Source of the DNA: Actinomycetes bacterium
GTDB taxonomy: Bacteria > Actinomycetota > Acidimicrobiia > Acidimicrobiales > Poriferisodalaceae
Assembly: GCA_024228575.1 (NCBI GenBank)
Contig: JAAETH010000426.1
Location: forward strand, 29,979 to 93,978
Direction: 5' to 3'
DNA length: 64,000 nucleotides
How positions within the stretch are numbered: position 1 is the stretch's first letter; each line of letters begins with the position of its first letter. A model generated the notes under the pieces. That model was not told the origin of the DNA. It did no database searches and worked only from the letters and a program-made list of their open reading frames with translations. Positions 52,217 through 60,955 of this stretch are shown here, one piece after another. The position numbers and the translations under genes are program-made.

Positions 52217-53337
52217 GCGGCTTTGTCATAGCGCGCATCCACGGGATAGCCGTACGGCTCAACTGGGGCGTCCTGTTGATCGCCGCCGCAATCGCGTGGA
52301 CATTGGCCGAGAACGTTCTACCGAGCGCTGCTTCGGGCGGGGGTGAGATCGAGCACTGGGTTTGGGCAATCCTGACGACACTGCTCTTCTTCGCCGGGCT
52401 CGTGGCCCACGAGTTCGGCCACTCCCTCGTAGCCCAGCACGAGGGTGTCAAGGTCTCGAATATCACGCTGTGGATATTTGGTGGTGTCGCATCGCTCGAG
52501 TCGCCGGTGCCGTCCGCCGCGAGCGCCTTTCGCATCGCCATCGCCGGCCCAGCGGTCAGCCTCGGCCTCGGTGTTGGTTTCGTGGCGACCGGCGTGCTCG
52601 TCGAAGGTGTGCCCCGATCGGCACTTCTTTGGCTGGGCCTGATGAATGTCGCACTCGCGGTGTTCAACCTGATTCCGGCCTTTCCTCTCGACGGGGGCAG
52701 GGTCTATCAGTCCTACCTGTGGCACAGGACGGGCAGCGAGGTCCAGGCGACCATCGCAGCGGCGCGCCTGGGCAAGATACTCGGTGGCTCCCTGGCTCTC
52801 CTCGGATTGTTCGAGGTGCTCGCCCTCGGAGCATCGGCCGGGTTGTGGTTCATCGTCCTCGGATGGTTCATCCGCGAAGCCGCAGGCGCCGAGGTCGACT
52901 ACGTCCGCCGCGCCAGACCACTGGCCGACGTGACCGTACGCCAGATCATGACCGCGAACCCGCTGACCGTGCACGGACACGCGTCACTCACCGAGTTCAC
53001 CGAACTGCTCCTCACGGGACCGCGCCACGCGACCTATCCGGTGGTTGACGACAACGGACACCTGGTCGGGTCTGTCTCGGTTGCCGATCTCCACCGGGTG
53101 GAGCAGAAGCTCTGGGACACCACGTGGGTGTCGAGCATCGCCAAGGACAACCAAACCCTGATCGTGGTGTCACCCGATTCCACCGTGCTCGAGCTGTTGC
53201 AACGATTCGACCGCAAGGGGGACCATCGCGCCGTCGCCACAGTCGATGGCATACCCGTCGGAATCATCGCGCCGAGCGATGCGATGAGATTTGTTTCGGT
53301 ACTCGACGCAACAACACCCCGGACCGGCTCCGCTTGA
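52213..53337 (+). CDS. Site-2 protease (M50) with C-terminal CBS pair (Rv2625c type)
   Basis: A 374-residue intramembrane zinc metalloprotease. The catalytic motif is H66-E67-x-x-H70 (AHEFGHS) and the third ligand D160 lies in NLIPAFPLDGGR. Five to six membrane helices are followed by two CBS motifs (about 235-355: VRQIMTANPLTVHGHASLTE, VVSPDSTVLELLQRFDRKGD). Such proteases cut membrane anti-sigma or regulatory proteins; the CBS pair suggests control by nucleotides. The DosR-regulon protein Rv2625c has the same plan. It overlaps the Usp stop by four bases. Confidence 0.94.
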   Translation: MSGFVIARIHGIAVRLNWGVLLIAAAIAWTLAENVLPSAASGGGEIEHWVWAILTTLLFFAGLVAHEFGHSLVAQHEGVKVSNITLWIFGGVASLESPVPSAASAFRIAIAGPAVSLGLGVGFVATGVLVEGVPRSALLWLGLMNVALAVFNLIPAFPLDGGRVYQSYLWHRTGSEVQATIAAARLGKILGGSLALLGLFEVLALGASAGLWFIVLGWFIREAAGAEVDYVRRARPLADVTVRQIMTANPLTVHGHASLTEFTELLLTGPRHATYPVVDDNGHLVGSVSVADLHRVEQKLWDTTWVSSIAKDNQTLIVVSPDSTVLELLQRFDRKGDHRAVATVDGIPVGIIAPSDAMRFVSVLDATTPRTGSA

Positions 53338-53394
53338 GGCATATGGAGCCAGTTCGTCTCGACGGCAATAGAAACCTTCAACTGAACTGAACCC

Positions 53395-54510
53395 ATGGCA
53401 GAGACACTAAAAGAGGGCTTCGGTCCCGAGATGATCGACCTGATTGCGGCCCAGATTGCTCGGGTTCGCAGCGACTTCGACACACTGTCGTTCCAGCAGT
53501 TCTGCGCTGACGGCTTCGATGACCTGGAGCTGACGCCGCGCGCTCGGCGCATCGCCGCGGGAATGGCTCGTTTCCTCCCCGAAGACAGGTCCGAAGCAAT
53601 CGCAATCCTCACCGAAACACTCGACGAGTGGCCCGAGCGGGGCGATCACCCGATGGCATCATTCGTGCACCTGCCGGCCGTCTACTTCGTCGCCGACCAC
53701 GGGCTCGATCACTTCGACGCCTCCATGGAACTCCAGCGCGAACTGACCAGGTTGTTCACCGCAGAGTTCAGCATCAGGGCCTACCTCGAACAACACGAGG
53801 AACGCACCCTCGCAGTACTCGCAGAGTGGGCACACGATCCCGACGAAGACATCCGCCGACTGGTCTCGGAGGGAACACGCCCCCGCCTGCCGTGGGCACC
53901 TCGCCTCAAACGTTTCCAGCAAGACCCCTCACCGGTGCTCGATCTCCTGGAGCAACTGCGCGACGACCAGTCCGAGTACGTCCGCCGCTCCGTTGCCAAC
54001 AACCTGAACGACATCGCCAAGGACCACCCAGACGCGGTCGTCGAGACGGCGAGACGATGGATGGTCGACGCGACCGAACCGCGCCGGCGCTTGATCCGTC
54101 ATGGGCTGCGAACGCTCATCAAACAAGGACATGCCGGAGCACTCGACGTACTGGGGTTCGGTCACGTTTCACCTCTTCAGGTCGCGGCCGTCACCTTCCA
54201 TCCCGAAACGGTCCAGATCGGGTCGAAGGTCTCGGTTGCTGTCGAACTGCTGAACCCGTCCGATCAGGTCGCAACCGCACTCGTCGATCTGGGAGTGCAC
54301 TTCGTCAAGGCCGACGGATCTGCACGGCCAAAGGTCTTCAAGGGTGCTGAGCTGGAGGTGCCACCCGGCGAGATCAGGGTCATCCGCAAGACGATCTCCG
54401 TGGCCCAGCAGACTACGCGCACTCACTACCCCGGATGGCACACCATGGACGTCATCGTGAACGGCAGGTCCGAAACCGTCGGCGGCTTCGAGCTTGTCGC
54501 CGAGGCCTAG
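53395..54510 (+). CDS. DNA alkylation repair protein (AlkD-like HEAT repeat)
   Basis: A 371-residue helical-repeat protein. The AlkD-like region (about 1-250) has repeated helices with ALxWAxDPDEDIRRLVSEGTR (AEWAHDPDEDIRRLVSEGTR) and EYVRRSVANNLNDIAKDHPD, typical of this family, which excises bulky alkylated bases without base flipping. The last 120 residues form a beta-rich extension (VTFHPETVQIGSKVSVAVEL, MDVIVNGRSETVGGFEL) seen in the longer members. It follows the stress block after 57 bases. Confidence 0.88.
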   Translation: MAETLKEGFGPEMIDLIAAQIARVRSDFDTLSFQQFCADGFDDLELTPRARRIAAGMARFLPEDRSEAIAILTETLDEWPERGDHPMASFVHLPAVYFVADHGLDHFDASMELQRELTRLFTAEFSIRAYLEQHEERTLAVLAEWAHDPDEDIRRLVSEGTRPRLPWAPRLKRFQQDPSPVLDLLEQLRDDQSEYVRRSVANNLNDIAKDHPDAVVETARRWMVDATEPRRRLIRHGLRTLIKQGHAGALDVLGFGHVSPLQVAAVTFHPETVQIGSKVSVAVELLNPSDQVATALVDLGVHFVKADGSARPKVFKGAELEVPPGEIRVIRKTISVAQQTTRTHYPGWHTMDVIVNGRSETVGGFELVAEA

Positions 54511-54519
54511 TCTGTCGGC

Positions 54520-55371
54520 GTGACAGATCCAGCCCCGAATCGCCTCCGCTCACTCCTGTTCGCCCCAGCCGTGCGTCCCGACTTCATGGCGAGGCTGCCC
54601 GAACGCGGCGCCGACGCCGTCGTGCTCGACTGCGAGGACGCCACACCACCCAACGCCAAAGCCGAGGGCAGAGCCAACGCTCGATCGATCGCCCCCGAGC
54701 TGGCGGCAAAGGGTTGTGCTGTGACGATCCGGGTGAATGGGCCGACCAGCGACTGGTTCGCCGACGACATCGCCGAGGGACTGGTGCCCGAGCTGGCGGG
54801 TGTCGTGATACCAAAGGTCGAAACGGTCGAAGGACTCGACGAGATAGCCAGAATGCTCTCGGCAGCCGGGCTGCCCGACCTCGGCATCATCGCTGGAATC
54901 GAGACCGCTCTGGGTGTCGCCGACGCGCGTTCTTTTCTGGCTCACCCACAGGTGATCGCCGCCTACTTCGGTGCCGAGGACTTCATCGCCGACATGGGAG
55001 GGGTCCGCACGCAAAACAACCAAGAGGTGCTCTACGCACGTTCGCAGGTGGCACTCGCCGGGCGTCTGGCCGGGGTGCCCACGCTCGACCAGGTGGTCAC
55101 CAACTTCCGCGACGACAATCGCTTCACCAGGGAATCGGCCGAGGCCAGGGCTCTGGGTTATGGCGGGAAGTTGTGTATCCACCCGAGCCAGGTGACCATT
55201 GCCAACGACGCGTTCATCCCGTCGCCAGAAGAGGTCGAACGGGCACGTCGTCTGCTCGCCGCCTACGAGGAGGCTGTCGCGGGCGGTGTGTCCGCTATCG
55301 ACTTCGAGGGCCAGATGGTCGATGAACCGTTGGCAACCCAAGCGCGCCGGATCGTCAGCTTGGGCGCTTGA
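54520..55371 (+). CDS. HpcH/HpaI aldolase family CoA-ester lyase (CitE-like)
   Basis: A 283-residue TIM-barrel lyase cutting or hydrolysing CoA esters such as malyl-, citramalyl- or citryl-CoA. Segments [20 protein letters not shown] (start), [20 protein letters not shown] (acidic metal ligands), [32 protein letters not shown] and [13 protein letters not shown] with the conserved His are all typical. GTG 54520 lies nine bases after the AlkD-like stop. It converges on the MaoC gene with a 17-base overlap and probably works with it in acyl-CoA metabolism. Confidence 0.92.
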   Translation: MTDPAPNRLRSLLFAPAVRPDFMARLPERGADAVVLDCEDATPPNAKAEGRANARSIAPELAAKGCAVTIRVNGPTSDWFADDIAEGLVPELAGVVIPKVETVEGLDEIARMLSAAGLPDLGIIAGIETALGVADARSFLAHPQVIAAYFGAEDFIADMGGVRTQNNQEVLYARSQVALAGRLAGVPTLDQVVTNFRDDNRFTRESAEARALGYGGKLCIHPSQVTIANDAFIPSPEEVERARRLLAAYEEAVAGGVSAIDFEGQMVDEPLATQARRIVSLGA

Positions 55372-55822
55372 GCATCAGGGCGTCACGCACAGCCCTGCAC
55401 ACCAACACGTCGTCCTGGTTGTAGGCCCGGTGCTCAAAGGTCACAACACCCTGGGTCGGACGGCTCTTCGACTCGCGAGCCGACGTCACCTCCGTCTCGA
55501 CGCGCAGGGTGTCACCGTGGAACATCGGCGCCGGAAAAACGACCTCGCTGAACCCCAGATTGGCGACAGTCGTGCCGAGCGTGGTCTCATGAACGCTGAT
55601 GCCGATGACTGTTGCGACGGTCAGCATCGAGTTGACCAGCGGCTTGCCGAACTCGGTTTCGTTGGCTGCGTAGTCGAAGTCGAGGTGCAGCCATGCTGGG
55701 TTCATCGTGATCGAGGTGAACAGGACGTTGTCGGCCTCGGTGATGGTGCGTCTGATGGCATGGTGAATCACCAGCCCAGGGGTCAGTTCTTCCAACCACT
55801 TGCCGCTCACAGGTCGATCCAT
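55355..55822 (-). CDS. MaoC-like (R)-specific enoyl-CoA hydratase
   Basis: A 155-residue hot-dog-fold protein. The hydratase motif appears in [20 protein letters not shown] with the Asp/His region, and [20 protein letters not shown] follows; [20 protein letters not shown] is the second conserved block. Enzymes of this group often act on mesaconyl- or methylmalyl-type CoA esters, which agrees with the overlapping CitE-like gene. ATG 55822 gives the usual start; 55855 is possible. Divergent from enoyl-CoA hydratase. Confidence 0.88.
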   Translation of the reverse strand: MDRPVSGKWLEELTPGLVIHHAIRRTITEADNVLFTSITMNPAWLHLDFDYAANETEFGKPLVNSMLTVATVIGISVHETTLGTTVANLGFSEVVFPAPMFHGDTLRVETEVTSARESKSRPTQGVVTFEHRAYNQDDVLVCRAVRDALMLKRPS

Positions 55823-55943
55823 GATCGAACCATACTCCGCGTTCCCTCGACTCATCGGGGGCCTCAGCGGCGGACACAAACCAATCCATGTTCGCCCAGA
55901 AGCGGTCCGCGAACGCCGGTTCGGGTAGCGTTCGTGAACGAAC

Positions 55944-56735
55944 ATGGAATATGAGCAGATCCTCACAGACCTAGACGACGGCATCCTCACCGTCACCATG
56001 AACCGGCCAAAGCGGCTGAATGCATGGACGTATCAAATGGGCGCCGAGATGGCCGATGCCATTCGCAAGGCGAATGCCGACGACAACATCGAGGGCATTC
56101 TCCTGACCGGAGCGGGCCGGGGGTTCTGCGCAGGTGCCGACATCGAGGACGTGTTCAAGGCCCAGTCAGATGGATCGGTCGGAGACACGCCGAGGATGGG
56201 GAACTGGGTTCGGCTCATACGCGAGTCCAAACCCATCGTCGCAGCTATCAACGGACCAGCCATCGGTGTCGGCCTGACCCAGGTTCTGCCCTGCGACCTT
56301 CTCATCGCTGCCTACGACGCCAAGCTCTCGGCACGATTCGTGAAGATGGGTGTTGTGCCCGAGTTGGCCAGTTCGAAGTTCCTCACCCTCCGGTGCGGAT
56401 TCGGGACGGCCACCGAGCTCGCCCTCACCGGCAGAACCGTCCTCGGTACCGAGGCAGCCGAGATCAAGCTGGTCGACAAGGCGGTGCCCGGCGACAGCCT
56501 GATCGCCATCGCCACCCAATGCCTGCGTTCGATTACCGAGAACCCACTCGAGATCGTCCGCTCGGTCAAGGAACTGCTCACGCTGAATGCCACCGAGGAC
56601 GACCTCGACGTCGTGATGGCCCGCGAGAGCGAGGCTCTACGGCGCGCCTACGAGTCTCCCGAACACAAGGAAGCAATCGCAGCCTTCATCGAACGCCGTG
56701 ATCCAGACTTCAGAGCAGCCCGTCGTTCGCGCTGA
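55944..56735 (+). CDS. Enoyl-CoA hydratase/isomerase family protein
   Basis: A 263-residue crotonase-fold enzyme. It shows [20 protein letters not shown], the CoA oxyanion loop [12 protein letters not shown], and [20 protein letters not shown] as the second oxyanion part. The glutamates of true hydratases are not all obvious (position in [11 protein letters not shown] gives one). It diverges from MaoC. It probably handles an acyl-CoA in the same local pathway; exact substrate unknown. Confidence 0.92.
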   Translation: MEYEQILTDLDDGILTVTMNRPKRLNAWTYQMGAEMADAIRKANADDNIEGILLTGAGRGFCAGADIEDVFKAQSDGSVGDTPRMGNWVRLIRESKPIVAAINGPAIGVGLTQVLPCDLLIAAYDAKLSARFVKMGVVPELASSKFLTLRCGFGTATELALTGRTVLGTEAAEIKLVDKAVPGDSLIAIATQCLRSITENPLEIVRSVKELLTLNATEDDLDVVMARESEALRRAYESPEHKEAIAAFIERRDPDFRAARRSR

Positions 56736-56816
56736 ACCCTCAGCTCGCCGCACCTCCGAATCCGTGGGCGGCTTCCCACCGCCACCGGTGGAGATCATCA
56801 GGTTCGCGATCTATCG

Positions 56817-57758
56817 TCAGTCGTCGGTCATACCAAACATGGCGAGACGGTCCAGGCCAATACCACTGGCGACGAATCGTTCCTTGCGATCTGCCAGGAG
56901 CTGCTGCGTCCAGTCCACCACTCCCCCGTCACCAAACTCGATCTTCTGGCCCCCATCGACGGCATGCAGCTTGAAGCACAGATTGTCGTAGTAGCCGCGA
57001 CCCGCGGTCCGCTCATCGTCGATCTCGGCGGTGACACCCGCTGAGTTGAGCCGCTCGACCACGACCTCGGCGACGGAGACATCACCGTCAGCGAAGTCAC
57101 TGATCAACGCCTCGACGCCATCAACACCCCACCGCTCTACCACCTGAGCCATGGTCGCGACATGGTGGACGAGGGCGTCGACTTCGAAGTCCAGCGAGGC
57201 CTGGGCCCTGCCTGCGGTCGCCACACCGAGAATGGAGAAGTGCGAGAACGATCGCGGTCCGTCGAACTTCTGACCACGCGTCACGCGACTGATGCCGGCT
57301 AGCTGAATGGGGACTCGCCGTTCCTCCACCGACATCGCGATTCGGCGCCTGGCCGCTTCAAGTGCCAGAGCGGTTGTCGGGTCGGCAGCCACTTCTGTGG
57401 ATCGGACCGTGGTGACAACGCTGTCCTGAGAGATCCCGCCAATCGACCGGTGGATACCGGCCGGGACCAGGGGCGAAAGCTGGATGGGCTCGAACTCGTG
57501 CTCGACCGACTCGAGGGCCATGGCCTCGAGGCCGGCCAAGCGAACCGGATCGACCTCACCTGGGGCAACGAAACGATCCGTGGTGTACTGATGCACGAGC
57601 TGGGTCGGCTCGACCACCTCAGCCCGCCTGGCCGCGACCTCCAACATGAAGGATCGAAAGTCGGAGCCCGGAAGGTCGACGAGCGTGTCGAGCAGATCCC
57701 GATTCCCCTCGACCGACAGAATCCTGGCTACCGCAGGGTGAACGTCGTACCTGGCCAT
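56817..57758 (-). CDS. Orphan protein with class II aminoacyl-tRNA-synthetase-like features
   Basis: A 313-residue protein. The end GIGLDRLAMFGM, preceded by IEFGDGGVVDWTQQLLADRK, resembles motif 3 (GxGxxR) and the preceding strand of class II synthetases. Mid-protein ISRVTRGQKFDGPRSFSHFS then VATAGR sits where motif 2 would be. It lacks an anticodon-binding domain and a recognisable motif 1. It could be a HisRS- or PylS-like paralogue that activates a small molecule or modifies a protein. I am not sure of the family; the gene itself is convincing. Confidence 0.6.
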   Translation of the reverse strand: MARYDVHPAVARILSVEGNRDLLDTLVDLPGSDFRSFMLEVAARRAEVVEPTQLVHQYTTDRFVAPGEVDPVRLAGLEAMALESVEHEFEPIQLSPLVPAGIHRSIGGISQDSVVTTVRSTEVAADPTTALALEAARRRIAMSVEERRVPIQLAGISRVTRGQKFDGPRSFSHFSILGVATAGRAQASLDFEVDALVHHVATMAQVVERWGVDGVEALISDFADGDVSVAEVVVERLNSAGVTAEIDDERTAGRGYYDNLCFKLHAVDGGQKIEFGDGGVVDWTQQLLADRKERFVASGIGLDRLAMFGMTDD

Positions 57759-57797
57759 ACGTCGAAGCTAGATCAAAGCACCTCCTACGATCTGATC

Positions 57798-58676
57798 ATG
57801 CGCATCGGAGTCCTGCTCATTCCGACAGATCCATGGGACGAGACCGTGAGCGCCGCCCAACGGTTGGAGTCTCTGGGTTATGACCACGTCTGGGTGTACG
57901 ACCACCTCACATGGCGGCACTACCAGGACCTTCCCTGGCATGCCACCTACCCATGGCTGGCAGGTCTAGCCGCCAGCACGCAGCGAATCCGGCTCGGCAC
58001 GATGGTCTCGAACCTCAACATTCGCCATCCGCTGACGCTCGCCAAGGACGCGATGACGATCGATCACATCTCGTCGGGGCGAATCACACTGGGATTGGGC
58101 GCCGGCGGAGGTGGCTTCGACGCCACTGTTCTGGGACAGCCACCGTTCACCCCGACACAGCGCATAGACCGGCTGTCGGAGGCCGCCTACCTTCTCGACG
58201 GCCTGCTCACCGGGGCGATACAAAATCATGCCGGAACGTTCTACGAACTGAACGAAGCTCGACTCCTACCGGGCTGCATCCAGAATCCCCGCCTACCGAT
58301 CGCCATCGCAGCCGGTGGACGACGAGCACTTCGCATCGCTGCCGAGCACGCCGACGCGTGGATCACCTTCGGCGACACCAGCGGCAACGATCTCTCATCG
58401 GATGGAACCGAGCACATCGTCGCCCAGCAAGCTCGACGATTCGAGGATCACTGCATCGAGTTCGGTCGCGACCCGAGCGCCATCGATCGGATCTACTTGA
58501 TCGGGAACACCGAAGCCCGCCCCTTGGCCAGTCTGGCCGCGTTCGAGGACTTCGTCGGCCGCTACACAGAGCTGGGATTCACCGACCTCGTATTCCACAT
58601 GCCCCGCGACGACAACCCCGCATGGGATGACCCGCCGGCCATCGTCGCAGCGATCGCTGACAGATTCCTGGGTTGA
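57798..58676 (+). CDS. LLM-class F420-dependent oxidoreductase
   Basis: A 292-residue TIM-barrel enzyme of the luciferase-like family. Typical blocks are RIGVLLIPTDPWDETVSAAQ, LGYDHVWVYDHLTWR, TQRIRLGTMVSNLNIRHP, LAKDAMTIDHISSGRITLGL-GAGGGG and IAAGGRRALRIAAEHADAW. In actinobacteria such proteins generally use coenzyme F420. ATG 57798; the frame extends over the divergent orphan gene but that part is not protein-like. Substrate unknown. Confidence 0.93.
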   Translation: MRIGVLLIPTDPWDETVSAAQRLESLGYDHVWVYDHLTWRHYQDLPWHATYPWLAGLAASTQRIRLGTMVSNLNIRHPLTLAKDAMTIDHISSGRITLGLGAGGGGFDATVLGQPPFTPTQRIDRLSEAAYLLDGLLTGAIQNHAGTFYELNEARLLPGCIQNPRLPIAIAAGGRRALRIAAEHADAWITFGDTSGNDLSSDGTEHIVAQQARRFEDHCIEFGRDPSAIDRIYLIGNTEARPLASLAAFEDFVGRYTELGFTDLVFHMPRDDNPAWDDPPAIVAAIADRFLG

Positions 58677-58751
58677 GATCGCATCGAGACCCCAGGGGCA
58701 ACGGAAGGTTCGCGACATATCTGGACTGCTCCACACATCTATGCTCGGGTC

Positions 58752-59024
58752 ATGGTGGCATTTCTCAGGAAGCTACGAGCAGGGTCAAAGAGAACCGCCG
58801 ACGAAGGCCCCGAGACGTCTCCACGACCGAGCGACAAGATGACCAGGGCGACCAAGAGGCTCCGGACGATGCGCGGCGACCACATCACACCAGGGCCCGC
58901 CGATCCATCGCCCAGTTCGATCGACAACGTCACCGCGGCGGCCAAGGACTATGGCCTCAGCCGGTTCAGCGGAGAGACCGATGCTCTCGGCGGCGCTGCA
59001 AAAGGCTACCGCAAGGCCAAGTAG
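58752..59024 (+). CDS. Small basic hypothetical protein
   Basis: A 90-residue Lys/Arg-rich protein (MVAFLRKLRAGSKRTADEGP, later AAKDYGLSRFSGETDALGGA then KGYRKAK). The C-terminal half looks like a coherent small domain; the rest is low in complexity. No strong ribosome site and no family recognised. Listed because its composition is not that of an antisense frame and nothing else occupies the space between the LLM and HxlR genes. Confidence 0.4.
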   Translation: MVAFLRKLRAGSKRTADEGPETSPRPSDKMTRATKRLRTMRGDHITPGPADPSPSSIDNVTAAAKDYGLSRFSGETDALGGAAKGYRKAK

Positions 59025-59126
59025 AAGGGCGGAGCGAACCGCGCCCGGTCTCGCTATCCAGAACTCGTCGCGTACGAGCCGCCCTCGCCGCCTCCCAAGG
59101 CAACAAAAAGGGATTCCGTGAGCACC

Positions 59127-59465
59127 TCAATGGCGATTCTGGGAGGCGTCCCAATCGCTTGACCACCGAATCAGCGGCAGGATCGCAGCCCCGAGGGCGG
59201 ACCCGATCTCTGACAATCGGTAGCCACCTTCGTCGTCCTTTTCGACCAGGCCTGCCTCGCCGAGTTCCTTCAGCCGGTCGTAGAGGACGCTCGAAGACAT
59301 GCCGTCACATCGTTGGCGAAGATCGCGGGCGCCGATGGACCCATCGCGCAGCTCCCAGATCAGTCGTAGCGCCCAGCGGCGCCCGAGAAGATCGAGGGCG
59401 GCCATGACCGGCCGCCCCGTCGTAGAGCCTCGCACCGGCTTGCCGGGTTTGGGCACCAGGGACAT
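59127..59465 (-). CDS. HxlR-family transcriptional regulator
   Basis: A 112-residue winged-helix regulator. The HxlR core is clear: AALDLLGRRWALRLIWELRD, RDLRQRCDGMSSSVLYDRLK and ELGEAGLVEKDDEGGYRLSE. ATG 59465 is chosen because GGAGAG lies six bases upstream; ATG 59483 would leave the operator only four bases ahead. It is divergent from an AhpD-like gene, with two 17-bp palindromes between them, a pattern expected for local repression. Confidence 0.9.
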   Translation of the reverse strand: MSLVPKPGKPVRGSTTGRPVMAALDLLGRRWALRLIWELRDGSIGARDLRQRCDGMSSSVLYDRLKELGEAGLVEKDDEGGYRLSEIGSALGAAILPLIRWSSDWDASQNRH

Positions 59466-59486
59466 GGTGAACTCTCCATACATTGC

Positions 59487-59503
59487 GTTTCGATATTCGA
59501 AAC
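59487..59503. promoter_or_regulatory. HxlR operator candidate 1
   Basis: Palindrome GTTTCGATATTCGAAAC: 7-base arms GTTTCGA/TCGAAAC around TAT. It lies 22 bases upstream of the HxlR start and matches the second palindrome 40 bases away. Confidence 0.72.
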
Positions 59504-59526
59504 GATAGGTTTCGGTCTCGACCGTC

Positions 59527-59543
59527 GTTTCGGTTACCGAAAC
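59527..59543. promoter_or_regulatory. HxlR operator candidate 2
   Basis: Palindrome GTTTCGGTTACCGAAAC: arms GTTTCGG/CCGAAAC around TTA. Centre-to-centre distance to the first is 40 bases, about four helical turns, so two dimers would sit on one face of the DNA. It is 19 bases before the AhpD-like ATG. Confidence 0.72.
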
Positions 59544-59561
59544 GCTACCCCAAGGAACTCA

Positions 59562-60125
59562 ATGCCACGGATAGAACCCGCTTCTCAGCCCTACGACCCA
59601 GCCACTGCGAGCCAACTCCGCAAGATGATGCCGGAGGGAATCCCCCCGATCCTTCTGTTCCGCACCTTCGTCAGGAACCTGCCCATGGCCGAGGCCATGT
59701 TTGGTTGGGGTAGCTACGAACTCTCCAACAGGCTGTCCCTTTCGCTACGGGACCGCGAGATCCTCATCGATCGAACCTGCGTGCGATGCAAGTGTGAGTA
59801 CGAATGGGGCGTTCACGTCGCAATCTTCGCTGAGGCGGCGAAGCTCAGCCCGAGCCAGGTCTCGTCACTCACCCACGGTTCGCCAGACGACCCCTGTTGG
59901 ACCGATCACCGAGACCGCCTCTTGATCACCGCTGCCGACCAACTCCACGACGACGCGAGGCTCGGGGACGATCTGTACGCCGACCTCACGTCGACTCTGT
60001 CAGAGGCCGAACTGCTGGATCTGACGATGTTGTGCGGCTGGTATCACGCCATCAGCTACGCGGCCAACGGAGCACAGGTCGACCTCGAGGAGTACGCCCC
60101 CCGCTTCTCCGACTATCTGCCCTAG
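59562..60125 (+). CDS. Carboxymuconolactone decarboxylase/AhpD-like protein
   Basis: A 187-residue all-helical protein of the AhpD superfamily. The redox or catalytic segment reads LIDRTCVRCKCEYEWGVHVA, with C-x2-C-x-C and the conserved E-x-x-x-H arrangement. Family members act as peroxidase partners or decarboxylases. It is preceded by two palindromes and the divergent HxlR regulator; HxlR proteins often control genes for aldehyde or quinone/thiol stress, so a role in electrophile or oxidative stress is reasonable but inferred. Confidence 0.9.
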   Translation: MPRIEPASQPYDPATASQLRKMMPEGIPPILLFRTFVRNLPMAEAMFGWGSYELSNRLSLSLRDREILIDRTCVRCKCEYEWGVHVAIFAEAAKLSPSQVSSLTHGSPDDPCWTDHRDRLLITAADQLHDDARLGDDLYADLTSTLSEAELLDLTMLCGWYHAISYAANGAQVDLEEYAPRFSDYLP

Positions 60126-60496
60126 AAGCGCAACAGGGACCGCCTTCGATCCAGTGAGGAACCATCGATCGACCCTTCCAGTTGGCCATCACTCTCGGGC
60201 CCCGATTCTTGAGCCATCCACAGCCCAAGGGGAAGCTCGTGAGACACCTCTGACCGGCGCGATGAGCAAAGGCCGACATCGCCTCACTCGACATGGACGC
60301 GATGGTGTGGCTCGCCGGATCCGTCGGTTCGATGCCATCGGCGGGGCACCCACCCGAACGCTGATGGTCGGCGACCGGGTCATGCACGGCGCACCCGACT
60401 GGTCCAGGTCGGGACCAGCCACTACGACGAGGGCCGGGGTGCCGACTAGGTCACTCCAGCTATGGTCGCGGGAGTGACTTCTGAGGCGAACCGACC
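60126..60496. other. Region without a convincing gene
   Basis: About 370 bases between the AhpD-like and HNH-like genes. Open frames exist on both strands (for example 60154-60477 plus) but are Arg/Ser/Pro-rich and lack a credible start. No tRNA, repeat or palindrome stands out. It may hold a decayed gene and the promoter for the HNH-like/EEP pair. Confidence 0.45.
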
Positions 60497-60955
60497 ATGA
60501 GCCGACTCGACGAGATCGGCGACCGCGACGGGTGGAGATGCTGGTTGTGCGACGAGGTCGTCGACCGCGACATGCCTTCGAGCGACCCACGGGGTGCAAG
60601 CATCGATGCACGCATCACGAAGGCCAAGGCGAGGAAGAACAAGCGCAGCAAGGCCGAGCAACCAGACGAGCGCCTGGCCCACGTCGGATGCAACACGGGC
60701 AAGGGTGCAAACGAGCCGGTCGTTGCGTGGCCTGACGATCTGCTGGTCATCGACCCGGCACCGATCATCGCCACGGCCGATCGGCTGGAACGAAAGGGTG
60801 GGCGTGAGGTCATGGCACGCTGCCTCACCGAAGACGACGCCGATGCGGCGGCCCACTGGCTCGTCGACCGGCTCTCGCGACTACATCCGGGCCTCGATCT
60901 CAACGCCCGGGTCGATCCCGGTGGCGGGCAATACATGGTGAGCCTCTACCGATGA
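60497..60955 (+). CDS. HNH-like nuclease-fold protein, degenerate catalytic His
   Basis: A 152-residue protein. It starts like an HNH endonuclease: DGWRCWLCDEVVD with a C-x2-C pair and AHVGCNTGKGA at the other end of the zinc-finger-like fold. The place where HNH enzymes have DH or DHIxP reads SIDARITKAKARKN, so the catalytic His is absent. A conserved tail (GREVMARCLTEDDADAAAHW) follows. It may be a DNA-binding rather than cleaving member. Its stop overlaps the ATG of the EEP gene (ATGA). Confidence 0.7.
   Translation: MSRLDEIGDRDGWRCWLCDEVVDRDMPSSDPRGASIDARITKAKARKNKRSKAEQPDERLAHVGCNTGKGANEPVVAWPDDLLVIDPAPIIATADRLERKGGREVMARCLTEDDADAAAHWLVDRLSRLHPGLDLNARVDPGGGQYMVSLYR

Noticed and set aside
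57450..57797. 116-residue N-terminal extension of the LLM oxidoreductase
   Set aside because: It is antisense to the orphan gene 56817-57758, and the family start is MRIGVLL at 57798.
60154..60477. Possible 107-residue gene between the AhpD-like and HNH-like genes
   Set aside because: Arg/Thr/Ser-rich composition, no ribosome site, and similar-quality frames on the other strand.
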